A stretch of DNA of 42,392 nt, taken from NCBI GenBank assembly GCA_025996865.1, contig BNTV01000031.1:1-42392 (forward strand), read 5' to 3'. Made by a program: the position numbers and the translations under genes. Under the pieces are notes generated by a model, which was given only the letters and a program-made list of their open reading frames with translations, made no database searches and was not told where the DNA came from. Shown one piece after another: positions 8,168 to 16,982 of this stretch (within the stretch, counting starts at the first letter, position 1; the number at the start of each line of letters is the position of its first letter). The stretch comes from Bacteroidia bacterium. Its GTDB lineage: Bacteria > Bacteroidota > Bacteroidia > Bacteroidales > Azobacteroidaceae.

Positions 8168-9694
8168 ATGGCCAAAATCATCAATCAAGCCGTTTTTATA
8201 CGTTTGACCCTGTTTTTTATAGCCGGAATCATCGTTCAAACGCAGTGGGATTTGTATCCGTTGTGGATTTACACCGGGATCTTTTCCTTGCTGTTTATCG
8301 TCATATCTTTTCTTCCTTCGACGGTTCGGTCTTATCAGTGGCGCTGGCTGTTTGGTTTCGGATTATTTTTGTTGTGTTTTTCTTCGGCCGGGATTTTGAG
8401 CCGGAATCAGTGGAAAACTTCGGAATGGAAAGGCGATACGGAAGAAAAAAATTATAGTGTTCAAATTCTCAACGAACCGGTGAAGAAGCCCAAAACCTTG
8501 ATGTTCCAAGTCGGTATTGAAAATCAAAAAGCGTTGATTTACATTCCCATAGACAGTCTTTCGATGACTTTGCTTCCTTCGGATTGGCTTTTGATTAATG
8601 CCCGATTTGAAAAGGCCGAATATATGTTTCTCCGCAAAGAAGGAATTGCAGCCCGGGCTTTTGTTTATAAAAATCATTGGGAAAAATTGACTCATCCGGA
8701 AAAACAGGGATTGAACCTTCGCTTCGAGGCTTTAAAATGCCGCCGGATTTTACTGAACCATTTGCGGGAAATCATTCCCGATGAAAAGTCATTTGCGGTG
8801 GGAGCCGCTTTATTATTTGGCTATACGCATGATTTGGACAAAGACCTCCGGCAAACCTTTGCGGCAACAGGCACTTCACATGTATTGTCAATCAGCGGTT
8901 TACATTTTTCAATCATTTATGGTATCCTTTATTTCCTTTTTTCTTTTTTGGGAAACAGTAAAAAAGGAAGAATCACGAGACAAGCCATTATTCTTCCCCT
9001 GATGTGGATTTTCGTTTTCCTGACGGGAATGGGGCCTTCGGTCATCCGGGCGGCTGTGATGATCAGTCTGTGGGGATTTGGAAACGCTTTTTTTTACAAA
9101 TCATTCACTATTAATACCGTAGGTGCGACAGCGTTTTTCATGTTGTTGTACAACCCGTTCAATTTGTTTGATGTGGGATTTCAGTTGAGTTTTTCCGCTG
9201 TGCTGGCTATTCTGTTGATTAATCCGCATTTGGTAAAACTTTATAAATCCCGGAATCCGGCAATTCAGTATGTGTGGGAATTGTCCTGCGTTTCCACTTC
9301 CGCCCAATTAGGAACAGCGCCGTTGAGCATGTATTATTTTCATCAATTTCCTTTGCTGTTTTTAGTTACCAATTTATTTGCCATTCCGATGACAGCTGTC
9401 ATTTTGTGTTTGTTACCGGTATCCTTGTTATTGCAATTCCTGCCGGGAAATCATTCCTGGTTGATGTGGCCGCTTAACAAATTCCTGAATGGGTTTATTG
9501 CGGGATTGGAGAAGATAGAAGAAATTCCCAACAGCTTGATTGATACGATTTTTCTGAATGAAATAGATGTCATTTGTATCACTTGCTATCTGATTTTCCT
9601 CATTCTATTGATGATAAAAAAGCGGATTTATTATTTTTATTTGTTGTTTATTTGCGTACTATTTCAAGTAATTTATTACCTTTGTAAGTTTTGA
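8168..9694 (+). CDS. comEC: ComEC/Rec2-family membrane protein
   Basis: This 508-residue polytopic membrane protein has an N-terminal membrane and DUF4131-like part (residues ~1-190). The Competence domain follows (~210-480), with TGTSHVLSISGLHFSIIYG and TGMGPSVIRAAVMISLWGF, both highly conserved in ComEC. ComEC forms the inner-membrane channel for DNA uptake. The C-terminal metallo-beta-lactamase-like domain of Firmicutes and proteobacterial ComEC is absent, and the protein ends soon after the last transmembrane helices. Shortened ComEC proteins are common in Bacteroidota, so this is probably not a truncation. The gene lies between rpe and nrnA on the same strand. Confidence 0.9.
   Translation: MAKIINQAVFIRLTLFFIAGIIVQTQWDLYPLWIYTGIFSLLFIVISFLPSTVRSYQWRWLFGFGLFLLCFSSAGILSRNQWKTSEWKGDTEEKNYSVQILNEPVKKPKTLMFQVGIENQKALIYIPIDSLSMTLLPSDWLLINARFEKAEYMFLRKEGIAARAFVYKNHWEKLTHPEKQGLNLRFEALKCRRILLNHLREIIPDEKSFAVGAALLFGYTHDLDKDLRQTFAATGTSHVLSISGLHFSIIYGILYFLFSFLGNSKKGRITRQAIILPLMWIFVFLTGMGPSVIRAAVMISLWGFGNAFFYKSFTINTVGATAFFMLLYNPFNLFDVGFQLSFSAVLAILLINPHLVKLYKSRNPAIQYVWELSCVSTSAQLGTAPLSMYYFHQFPLLFLVTNLFAIPMTAVILCLLPVSLLLQFLPGNHSWLMWPLNKFLNGFIAGLEKIEEIPNSLIDTIFLNEIDVICITCYLIFLILLMIKKRIYYFYLLFICVLFQVIYYLCKF
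9651..9684 (+). promoter_or_regulatory. Candidate promoter of nrnA inside the end of comEC
   Basis: TACCTTTG at 9677-9684 matches TAnnTTTG. TTTG at 9651-9654 could be the -33 box, although the 22-bp spacer is a little long. It overlaps the last codons of comEC and would start RNA near 9691, about 26 bases before the nrnA ATG. Confidence 0.5.
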
Positions 9695-9716
9695 AAGCGA
9701 TTAATTTATAAAAAAG

Positions 9717-10742
9717 ATGTTAAATAGAGTTATTGCAGAAGATAACATTCAGAAAGCGAAAAAGTTAGTTCTTAATTATGATAAAGTCGTCATAGTTACC
9801 CATTTAGCTCCGGACGGAGATGCTTTAGGTTCATCCTTGGGTTTGTATCATTTCATGATGGAATTAGGGAAAGAAGTGCAAGTCATTGTGCCGAACGACT
9901 ATCCTGCTTTTCTACATTGGATGCCGGGTTCGAAAAGCATAGTTAATGCGGAATGGCACAAAAAAAGTTCCGAAGCTGCCATTGCAGACGCTGATTTGAT
10001 TTTTTGCTTGGATTTCAATATTTTGAAAAGAAGTTTCCAATTGGAAAATCCGATACGGCAATCAAAGGCAAAAAAAATATTGATTGACCATCATCTGAAT
10101 CCCGAAACATTTGCCGATGTCACCATCTCCCACCCCGAAATATCTTCAACCAGTGAATTGATTTTCCGGTTTATTTGCCGGATGGGGATGTATGAATATG
10201 TTAATAAACCGTGTGCGGAATGTATTTACACGGGAATGATGACCGATACGGGCGCTTTTACGTTTAATTCGAATAGTCCGGCCATATACTACATCATTAG
10301 CGAGTTGCTGCAAAAAGGAATCGACAAAGACGCCATTTATTCCCGGATATATAATCAATGCGCCGAAGGCCGGGTGCGTTTGCAGGGTTATGTTCTGTAT
10401 GAAAAAATGAAAATATTTTACGGGTACAAAACCTCTTTAATAACGCTGTCTGAGGAAGAACACCTGAGGTTCAAACCGGAAAGAGGTGATACCGAAGGTT
10501 TTGTCAACATTCCTTTGAGCATGGGAAATATCGTTTTTTCGGCATTTATCCGGGAAGACAGGGATGTGGTTCGAATCTCTTTGCGTTCCAAAGGAAATTT
10601 TCCAACCAATCAATTTGCGGCGGAAGTGTATGGCGGAGGCGGTCATTTGAATGCTTCCGGCGGTGAGTTTTACGGAAAATTAGAAGATGCCGTCAAGAAA
10701 TTCGAAGAGGCTCTGCCTGCCTATAAGCATTTATTGGAATGA
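9717..10742 (+). CDS. nrnA: DHH-family bifunctional oligoribonuclease / PAP phosphatase (NrnA-like)
   Basis: This 341-residue cytoplasmic phosphoesterase shows the DHH metal-binding motifs in order: VTHLAPDGDALGSSLGL (residues ~22-40), FCLDFN (~98), KILIDHHLNPE (~120) and TGMMTDTGAF (~175). The C-terminal DHHA1 domain has YGGGGHLNASGG (~302-315). NrnA enzymes degrade short oligoribonucleotides (nanoRNA) and dephosphorylate 3'-phosphoadenosine 5'-phosphate. Length fits the family. Its 3' end overlaps the end of the convergent CE12-GH43 gene by 22 bases, with no terminator between. Confidence 0.93.
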   Translation: MLNRVIAEDNIQKAKKLVLNYDKVVIVTHLAPDGDALGSSLGLYHFMMELGKEVQVIVPNDYPAFLHWMPGSKSIVNAEWHKKSSEAAIADADLIFCLDFNILKRSFQLENPIRQSKAKKILIDHHLNPETFADVTISHPEISSTSELIFRFICRMGMYEYVNKPCAECIYTGMMTDTGAFTFNSNSPAIYYIISELLQKGIDKDAIYSRIYNQCAEGRVRLQGYVLYEKMKIFYGYKTSLITLSEEEHLRFKPERGDTEGFVNIPLSMGNIVFSAFIREDRDVVRISLRSKGNFPTNQFAAEVYGGGGHLNASGGEFYGKLEDAVKKFEEALPAYKHLLE

Positions 10743-13087
10743 ATAATCCGAAACCAATCTATCTCCACCCGGCCACCGTCATTGTTTCGCGTTGGCCGGC
10801 TGCAAAACAGTCCTACTTTGGCGCCGATCCATTTTCCTTCTTTGGCAGTAAAAGCATTCCCTAAAGATTGAAACTTTTTCCCGTCTATGCTGTAACCGAA
10901 AGTGCAGGAAGCATCGGCTTGCACTTGTACCCGCAGGTAAACGGTATTGTCTTTCAGAGAGATGGAGGCATTCGTTTTTTCAGTTTCCCGTTTTTCGGCT
11001 TTCAAACATTCGTTTTGTGAAAGGACTAAACCCTGTTCCATATTTTCCAACGATAGTAAAGCATAATCCAAGCCCATGACTACCAATCCGGTGCGTTCGC
11101 CTTTTATCTTAGTGGAGGGAATAAAAGTGATTTTTGCGATGGCCGTGAAATGACCGGACGGAAATTTCTGCAACAGCAGGTTCGGAACATCCCACAGATT
11201 TGTAGTATAATCGGCCGGTACGGAATACAGACTTAATACTCCTTTGGCAGGATTGGTCGCGTACCACCAATCCATCGGATTGGCGTGCCATTGCCATTGC
11301 AAGCCCAAACGGTTGGTTGAAAATTCATCACTTTCGGCCGGCGTAACGACAGGGTAAGTCCGGCCGACATCGGGTTTCCGGTAAGTCAGCACCGGTTGAC
11401 CGCAACCATCGCCGTCTTTATCTTCGCCGATAACGGGCCAATCGTTTTTCCATTGCATCGGTTCCAAAAGAACTACACGGCCGAAGGCATAACGGTCTTG
11501 AAAGTGAATAAACCAGTCTTCACCGTTTTTTGTATCCACCCAAGCGCCTTGGTGCGGGCCGTTGATGGAAGTATTGCCCTGAGCCATCACTATTTTCCGT
11601 TCGTAGGGACCGAAAATCGTTTTGGAGCGCAAAGCGACTTGCCAGCCGGTAGCAACGCCACCTGCGGGCGCCAGAATATAGTAATAACCGTTGCGTTTAT
11701 AAAGTTTAGGACCTTCAATGGTTTCGTCGATGTCATGGCCGTCGTAAACGATTTTACTTGAACCGATGACTTGTTTTCCGTCGGGTGTTAAACGGGTGAT
11801 GGCTAACAGACTTTTGATTCCGGCGCGACTTCCGGCAAAAGCATGTGCCAGATATGCCTGACCGTCTTCGTCCCAGAATGGGCAGGAGTCAATCAGTCCT
11901 TTACCGGCTTTGACCAAGACCGGAAGTTCCCACTCGCCGGCCGGATTCCGGGTTTTTGTCATGAAAATTCCTTGATCCGGATCGCCGTAATAGATGTAAA
12001 ATTCATTGTTGTGATAACGGATAGCAGGCGCCCAAACACCATTACCGTGTTGGGGATGGGAAAAAATATCTTCCGGAGTTAATTTCGGAATGGCCGCGCC
12101 AATGATTGTCCAATTCACCAAATCGTTGGAATGTAAAATCGGCAAACCGGGAATGCAATTGAAAGACGAGGCTGTCATATAATAATCATCGCCCGCGCGA
12201 CATACATCCGGGTCGGAATAATCGGCATACAGAACCGGATTTTTGTAATTACCATTCCCCAAATCCGATACCCAGACTTGAGAAACGTAGGGTTGGACAT
12301 TCTTTTTCAGCAAAGAAGTTAATCCTTTGATGTTCTGCCGTTCGATATCTTCGACGAAAAAGGAAGCGGCTTTACGCGCTCCGGCCTCAACATAATGGGT
12401 ATTGTCCGTCAATCCATCGGGAAAATTACGGTTTACGCCGGGAGCGATGTGCATGTGGAAAGATTTGGAAGTTTCCTCGCCCGCCTGATTCATCCAATCG
12501 CGCGTCAATTCGTGCATATCGACAAACAAGGTTTGCTTTTCTCTGGCTACCTGACGTACAATATCGGGATAAACTCCGTGCGAATCGACAATTTTCCCTT
12601 CCTTATCGAATTTTCGGCGAACGACCGGCGTGCATAGAATCGGAATTCCGCCTTTGGCCCTTGCTTCGTCAATGAATTTGACCAAGTTTTTTCGGTAATC
12701 TTCCGGCGGAGTATAACGGTCCTCCTTTTCTACGGAGGCGTCGTTGTGTCCGAATTGGATAATGACGTAATCGCCCTTTTGCATATCGGCAACGATTTTA
12801 CTCCATAACCCTTCCTGAATAAATGTGCGTGTGCTTCGTCCGTTACGAGCGTAGTTTTCGACAATGGCGTCGTCCAAGAAAAATTCGGGCAAAAGCATTC
12901 CCCATCCTCTTTCGGGAAAGGCTTCGGGCGAAGTTTCACCCGTTTTCGGGTCTTTCACCGGTTTGTAGAGGGGTTTATTCGCCATGGTTGAATCGCCGGC
13001 CATGAAAATATGGACAGGGCGTTTGTCGCTTGTAGTAAATGAAATCAAGCAAAATGCGATGAGGCAGAGGGAAAATTGTTTTTTCAT
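10721..13087 (-). CDS. Rhamnogalacturonan acetylesterase (CE12) fused to a GH43 glycosidase
   Basis: This 788-residue secreted protein begins with a signal peptide (MKKQFSLCLIAFCLISF). Residues ~22-250 form an SGNH esterase of the CE12 type: block I AGDSTMAN, GRSTRTF, block III IIQFGHND and block V DNTHYVEAG. Residues ~275-560 form a five-bladed GH43 propeller with the general base in YADYSDPDV, the pKa-modulating Asp in SCPFWDEDGQ and the acid Glu in ETIEGPKLY. Residues ~580-788 resemble the beta-sandwich at the C-terminus of GH43 xylosidases and arabinofuranosidases. It would remove acetyl groups and arabinose or xylose side groups from pectin. I chose the start at 13087 over 13135 because the signal peptide begins there. 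It has no sorting-type C-terminal domain. It is last in the pectin operon, 78 bases behind the CE8 gene. Confidence 0.88.
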   Translation of the reverse strand: MKKQFSLCLIAFCLISFTTSDKRPVHIFMAGDSTMANKPLYKPVKDPKTGETSPEAFPERGWGMLLPEFFLDDAIVENYARNGRSTRTFIQEGLWSKIVADMQKGDYVIIQFGHNDASVEKEDRYTPPEDYRKNLVKFIDEARAKGGIPILCTPVVRRKFDKEGKIVDSHGVYPDIVRQVAREKQTLFVDMHELTRDWMNQAGEETSKSFHMHIAPGVNRNFPDGLTDNTHYVEAGARKAASFFVEDIERQNIKGLTSLLKKNVQPYVSQVWVSDLGNGNYKNPVLYADYSDPDVCRAGDDYYMTASSFNCIPGLPILHSNDLVNWTIIGAAIPKLTPEDIFSHPQHGNGVWAPAIRYHNNEFYIYYGDPDQGIFMTKTRNPAGEWELPVLVKAGKGLIDSCPFWDEDGQAYLAHAFAGSRAGIKSLLAITRLTPDGKQVIGSSKIVYDGHDIDETIEGPKLYKRNGYYYILAPAGGVATGWQVALRSKTIFGPYERKIVMAQGNTSINGPHQGAWVDTKNGEDWFIHFQDRYAFGRVVLLEPMQWKNDWPVIGEDKDGDGCGQPVLTYRKPDVGRTYPVVTPAESDEFSTNRLGLQWQWHANPMDWWYATNPAKGVLSLYSVPADYTTNLWDVPNLLLQKFPSGHFTAIAKITFIPSTKIKGERTGLVVMGLDYALLSLENMEQGLVLSQNECLKAEKRETEKTNASISLKDNTVYLRVQVQADASCTFGYSIDGKKFQSLGNAFTAKEGKWIGAKVGLFCSRPTRNNDGGRVEIDWFRIIHSNKCL

Positions 13088-13132
13088 TCCTTTAATTGTA
13101 TGTTTAATCGTATGTTTCTTTCGGCGAAAATA

Positions 13133-13140
13133 CAAAAATA
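13133..13140 (-). promoter_or_regulatory. Possible internal promoter before the CE12-GH43 gene
   Basis: On the minus strand the 78-bp gap contains TATTTTTG (13140 to 13133), fitting TAnnTTTG. No clear -33 box is seen. It is the largest gap in the operon, so separate expression of the last gene is possible. Confidence 0.3.
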
Positions 13141-13165
13141 TTTTGAAAAATAGAGGATTTATACT

Positions 13166-16100
13166 TTACAAAATAACTTTAAATGAACTATTGTTGATGG
13201 TAACAATGTAAACGCCTTTCAACAGTGCGGAAGGAAGCCGAATTACAGAGGAAGCCGCTTTTGTCGTTTTTAACAATTGTCCGCCGAGGGTATAGAAACT
13301 CACATGAGCGTCTATTTCTACATTCCGAATGATTAATTCAGAGCCGGTGTTTTCGAAAATATAATTTTTCTTGGGTGCTTCCGGATGTTTAATACTTGTT
13401 CCGTCTTTCCGTACACTATCCGACGATTCGCCCAAACTTCCATATTCGTTAACCGGTCGTATGTTATATACATCCGTATCCGTAGCAGAAGCATCCTCGT
13501 ATGACGTAACGGAAGTGAAAGCCAAGACCCTGCCATTTTTGTAAACGGCATAGCAAATGGCATAATCGGAAGCATCCCATGATAGAATATTCCCTTGCAT
13601 ACGCAAATTGCCCGGTTTCAATACGGTTTCAAAGAAAGCTCTCGGATTCCAACCGTCTTGGTCGTTGATAACCTTTTCGTAGGTGTATTCGGCAGCTTCT
13701 TCGCCGGTGAGCATGGCTTTTACTCCGCAGGTCGTTTCTCCGTTGACCGTGTAACAGGTTTTCCTGTTAGTCAAATCAATCGCATTCCCGTTTTTATCCA
13801 CACTGTTGTATTCGGCGAAAACAGCCGGAACAGCTCCCATATCGCTCCATCCTTCCGGGGCGATTGGAATATTCATGACCGTATTCAAATAAACGGTTTT
13901 CGGAGAATTGTGCCAAGGACGTCCCAATTTCTGTTTGCCGTCTGCGGCGGCAGTATTACCGTCCACTGTACAATTAGTGAATACATACCCCCATTGGGTA
14001 TCGACTGCGTGTGCCGGAGCCACAATGACAGAGCCGCTTCGTACATTGTAGAAGGTACTGTTTTCCACCCATGCATTTCCGGAATTATAGAAATAATCTA
14101 CGGCGCCTTCTATCCAACAATTATAGGCATAAATGCGGTCGTTACTTCCGGACGAAGTTTGCCAGGTATCTTGGAATGAACGGAATTTGCAGTTGTAAGT
14201 AGCTACGCGGTCGCGATTGTTTTTGAATGCCAACGCTTGCGGGCCGTTTTGAGCTTCTACTCCGTAGCGGTTCTCGAAGGATATGTTTTCGGCGTAAAAA
14301 TCGCTTGCATCAATTACCAAAGCCGCACAAGCGTCCGATACACCTTGGTTCACCATATACATTGATTCCCAACCGGCTACTTGTTCGGAGCAATAAATAC
14401 CCCAAGTCAGGGTTACCTGTTCTTTATCTTCGCCAATCAGGTGGATAAACGGTTTGCTTCGTGGTATGCGCAAGAGTTCTTCATAACGTCCGTTTTTGAT
14501 AAATATCAGCCAAGGAGTCGTTCTGTTATCCGGGACTTGATTAATGGCTTCTTGTATTTTGGTATAGTCGCCGGTACCGTTAATATCCACTACGGCGTCG
14601 AATGTACGTGGAGCAGGTTGCGGGCGACTCATGGTGGTGAACGTGAATTGAATTCCCTGATAAGCAATATCCGACATGTTCGTGATGATACCGGCAGGAA
14701 TCGTAACGGTGTATTGCGTTCCGTAAGCCAATCGTTTATAGGGATATGAAACTGTTTTGTTGGCAAAGACCGGAGTAAGGGTTTCACCGTTAAATTCAAT
14801 CTTCCCGTCAGACAAACCGGCTTTTACTCGTTTGTTGAAAGTCAAGACAATAGAACCGTTGGCTGATGCCGTATTCGTGTTGTTTGCAGGAACAGTGGAT
14901 AACAATTCCGGTGCGACGGGATCGGTGGTTTGCACAATATCGGCATATACCACCACATTTGCCAAATAGAATCCTTCGGTGTCGGTGGAATTGGGTGTCC
15001 CGATCAATTCGCTGGTCGTATCGCCAATCCAACGAATATAGATTTTTGTTTTTTCGTCTTCCGTCAGGGTATTCGGTAGTGTAGCGTTACATTCTACCCA
15101 TTGCGTATTGTGATAGGGAGTCATATCAATCGTTTGAAGGTCGATAAAAGGTCCGGCAGGGTTGGTTGCATACTGCATTTTTTGGATTTTATGTACACAA
15201 GCATTATCCGACGCGATATACGAAGTTATGCGAATGTTTTCGTATTGGGTCAACTCCACGCCTTTTGCTGAAAATTCGGCTTGGAAATAACGCGGATTAC
15301 CCATGTCGGTAGCGTTGGTGTAACGTCGAGCGCAGGTATAGGTTATCGCTCCCCAAGTTTTCGTGCTGCCTCCCCAGTTGGTAGAAGACCCGTCGCCGTT
15401 ATAAAAACGCATGATGCCGGTGTTATCGCTCCGGGAATAGAAATCGCCGGGACGGTTGCCTCGCGGTTCCGACGGATCAAAGTTCCAAGCTACTAAGAAC
15501 GGAATCCAATCGAAAGTAGCCGTTACGGTTTTATCGCCATCCATTACTACTTGCCGGGTGGCTTCTCCCGTATGGTCGTCCCAATACAAGAAAGTAGATA
15601 TGCTATTGGGTACAATGGAAACGGCTACCGATGCGCCTTGTTCATATTTTCCATTCACCGGTGCGGGATTGAGAGCAAATCTTCCCCATTCGGCGCCATC
15701 ACCGTCTTTATTGACGGTTAAAGTATAAGTATTCAGAGTGTTGAATACGGCGACCAGTTCGATATCTTGTGTGATCGTAAACGTATAGGGATTATCGGTC
15801 GAAACGGTTTGTCCCAAAGCATCTTGCCATTCTTTGAAGCGATAGCCGTAGTTATGCGTAGCTGTAACCGTTACCGATTTGTTTTTCTCGTAAGCGGCGG
15901 AAGTAGGAGATACGCTTCCCGATCCTTCGGGTGTTACTTTGGAAGTAAAGTTTACGGCTTCGGACAGCGTTTTTATCCAACGCGGGTCGCCGATGTTAAT
16001 TCCTCCGGCGCCGGCAGTCGCTAAAGGCGATGAGGAAAGAATAGTAAAATCTCCGTTATCGGGATCCGGAAATCCAATGGATGTGAGTCCTAATTCGGTC

Positions 16101-16954
16101 AGCGATAAATCGTTGATGGTTTGAGTTCCTCCGGTATAGCCGCCGTAATTGATTACTAAGTTATTTTGTGCGGTAACAGTTCCTCCGCTGGTGAGGTCAA
16201 TCATCACCGGCAAGTTGCTACCGGAATGTTCGGCTACAATATTATTACGGAAAGTATAAGTGGAACCACTGCCATAACGGTTGGTTACTTTCGCGATGGC
16301 CCTACCGCCGGTTGCTCCCGACCATTTATATACAGTGTTATTTTCAAAAACAAAATCTACGGTGTTGGAACTATACGTTTCATTGGGGCAGAAAAAACTT
16401 TCCCCACTGAGATAGTTGTAGAGGGTAGAATTTTTGACCGATAGTTTTTTAACTGCATGTTTCGGATAGAGAAAATTCCATCCTGTTCCGCAATTTTTGA
16501 TCAAACAGTTTTCGAATACGATTTCGTCTATGGTGTATCCGCCTGTATTAGTGCGGAGTAAACAGCGTCCGACATTGGCAATAATAACATTTTTGAAAGA
16601 CAAGATTTTCATATTACCCGGGTCTCCACTGATAAAATAGTTATCGGCAATGGGCAATCCCCGATTAATTTCAATGCCGTCGAAAATCAATCCGCCATCG
16701 GTATTGCTTACTGAGCCTCCGATCTGGCAATTAAGAACGGGTAATGCTCCTTCTGCGGCTTTCAGGGTGATAGTTACACCGGTGGGCACATTCAAACCGC
16801 TGGGAGCATAATTCCCGGTTTCCATCAATAAAATGTCACCGTCGCCGGCAGCTTCGTATTCAGCTTTAAATGTTGAAGGGTTTACGGGGGTTTCCTTGCC
16901 TTGCAAGTTCCATACTGTAAACGCAAATAAGAATAAAAAGAATACATTTTTCAT
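13166..16954 (-). CDS. Mosaic pectin methylesterase (CE8) with beta-helix, InlB-like, Ig-like and sorting domains
   Basis: This is a 1262-residue secreted protein with signal peptide MKNVFFLFLFAFTVWNLQG. Residues ~20-330 are a right-handed beta-helix-like module ending GDPRWIK. Residues ~335-490 are two divergent InlB/Listeria-type repeats (YRFKEW..., FLYWDD...). Residues ~490-675 are an unassigned, probably carbohydrate-binding region. Residues ~678-775 are an Ig-like (Big_5) domain. The CE8 domain (~783-1050) keeps QDT and VDY (the two catalytic Asp), the GPQA glutamine and GRPW arginine. The last ~60 residues (SFYTLGGQLLK..., GVYIVTIN) resemble a type IX secretion sorting domain. CE8 enzymes remove methyl esters from homogalacturonan so that PL1 and GH28 can cut. 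A start at 16966 is possible, but MKNVFF gives the better signal peptide. Confidence 0.87.
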   Translation of the reverse strand: MKNVFFLFLFAFTVWNLQGKETPVNPSTFKAEYEAAGDGDILLMETGNYAPSGLNVPTGVTITLKAAEGALPVLNCQIGGSVSNTDGGLIFDGIEINRGLPIADNYFISGDPGNMKILSFKNVIIANVGRCLLRTNTGGYTIDEIVFENCLIKNCGTGWNFLYPKHAVKKLSVKNSTLYNYLSGESFFCPNETYSSNTVDFVFENNTVYKWSGATGGRAIAKVTNRYGSGSTYTFRNNIVAEHSGSNLPVMIDLTSGGTVTAQNNLVINYGGYTGGTQTINDLSLTELGLTSIGFPDPDNGDFTILSSSPLATAGAGGINIGDPRWIKTLSEAVNFTSKVTPEGSGSVSPTSAAYEKNKSVTVTATHNYGYRFKEWQDALGQTVSTDNPYTFTITQDIELVAVFNTLNTYTLTVNKDGDGAEWGRFALNPAPVNGKYEQGASVAVSIVPNSISTFLYWDDHTGEATRQVVMDGDKTVTATFDWIPFLVAWNFDPSEPRGNRPGDFYSRSDNTGIMRFYNGDGSSTNWGGSTKTWGAITYTCARRYTNATDMGNPRYFQAEFSAKGVELTQYENIRITSYIASDNACVHKIQKMQYATNPAGPFIDLQTIDMTPYHNTQWVECNATLPNTLTEDEKTKIYIRWIGDTTSELIGTPNSTDTEGFYLANVVVYADIVQTTDPVAPELLSTVPANNTNTASANGSIVLTFNKRVKAGLSDGKIEFNGETLTPVFANKTVSYPYKRLAYGTQYTVTIPAGIITNMSDIAYQGIQFTFTTMSRPQPAPRTFDAVVDINGTGDYTKIQEAINQVPDNRTTPWLIFIKNGRYEELLRIPRSKPFIHLIGEDKEQVTLTWGIYCSEQVAGWESMYMVNQGVSDACAALVIDASDFYAENISFENRYGVEAQNGPQALAFKNNRDRVATYNCKFRSFQDTWQTSSGSNDRIYAYNCWIEGAVDYFYNSGNAWVENSTFYNVRSGSVIVAPAHAVDTQWGYVFTNCTVDGNTAAADGKQKLGRPWHNSPKTVYLNTVMNIPIAPEGWSDMGAVPAVFAEYNSVDKNGNAIDLTNRKTCYTVNGETTCGVKAMLTGEEAAEYTYEKVINDQDGWNPRAFFETVLKPGNLRMQGNILSWDASDYAICYAVYKNGRVLAFTSVTSYEDASATDTDVYNIRPVNEYGSLGESSDSVRKDGTSIKHPEAPKKNYIFENTGSELIIRNVEIDAHVSFYTLGGQLLKTTKAASSVIRLPSALLKGVYIVTINNSSFKVIL

Positions 16955-16982
16955 GATATAATACATTTAAATAGATACTTGT

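Noticed and set aside
8168..9694. comEC-like gene as a truncated pseudogene
   Set aside because: It lacks the metallo-beta-lactamase part, but the frame is clean, the membrane domain is complete, and short forms are usual in Bacteroidota.
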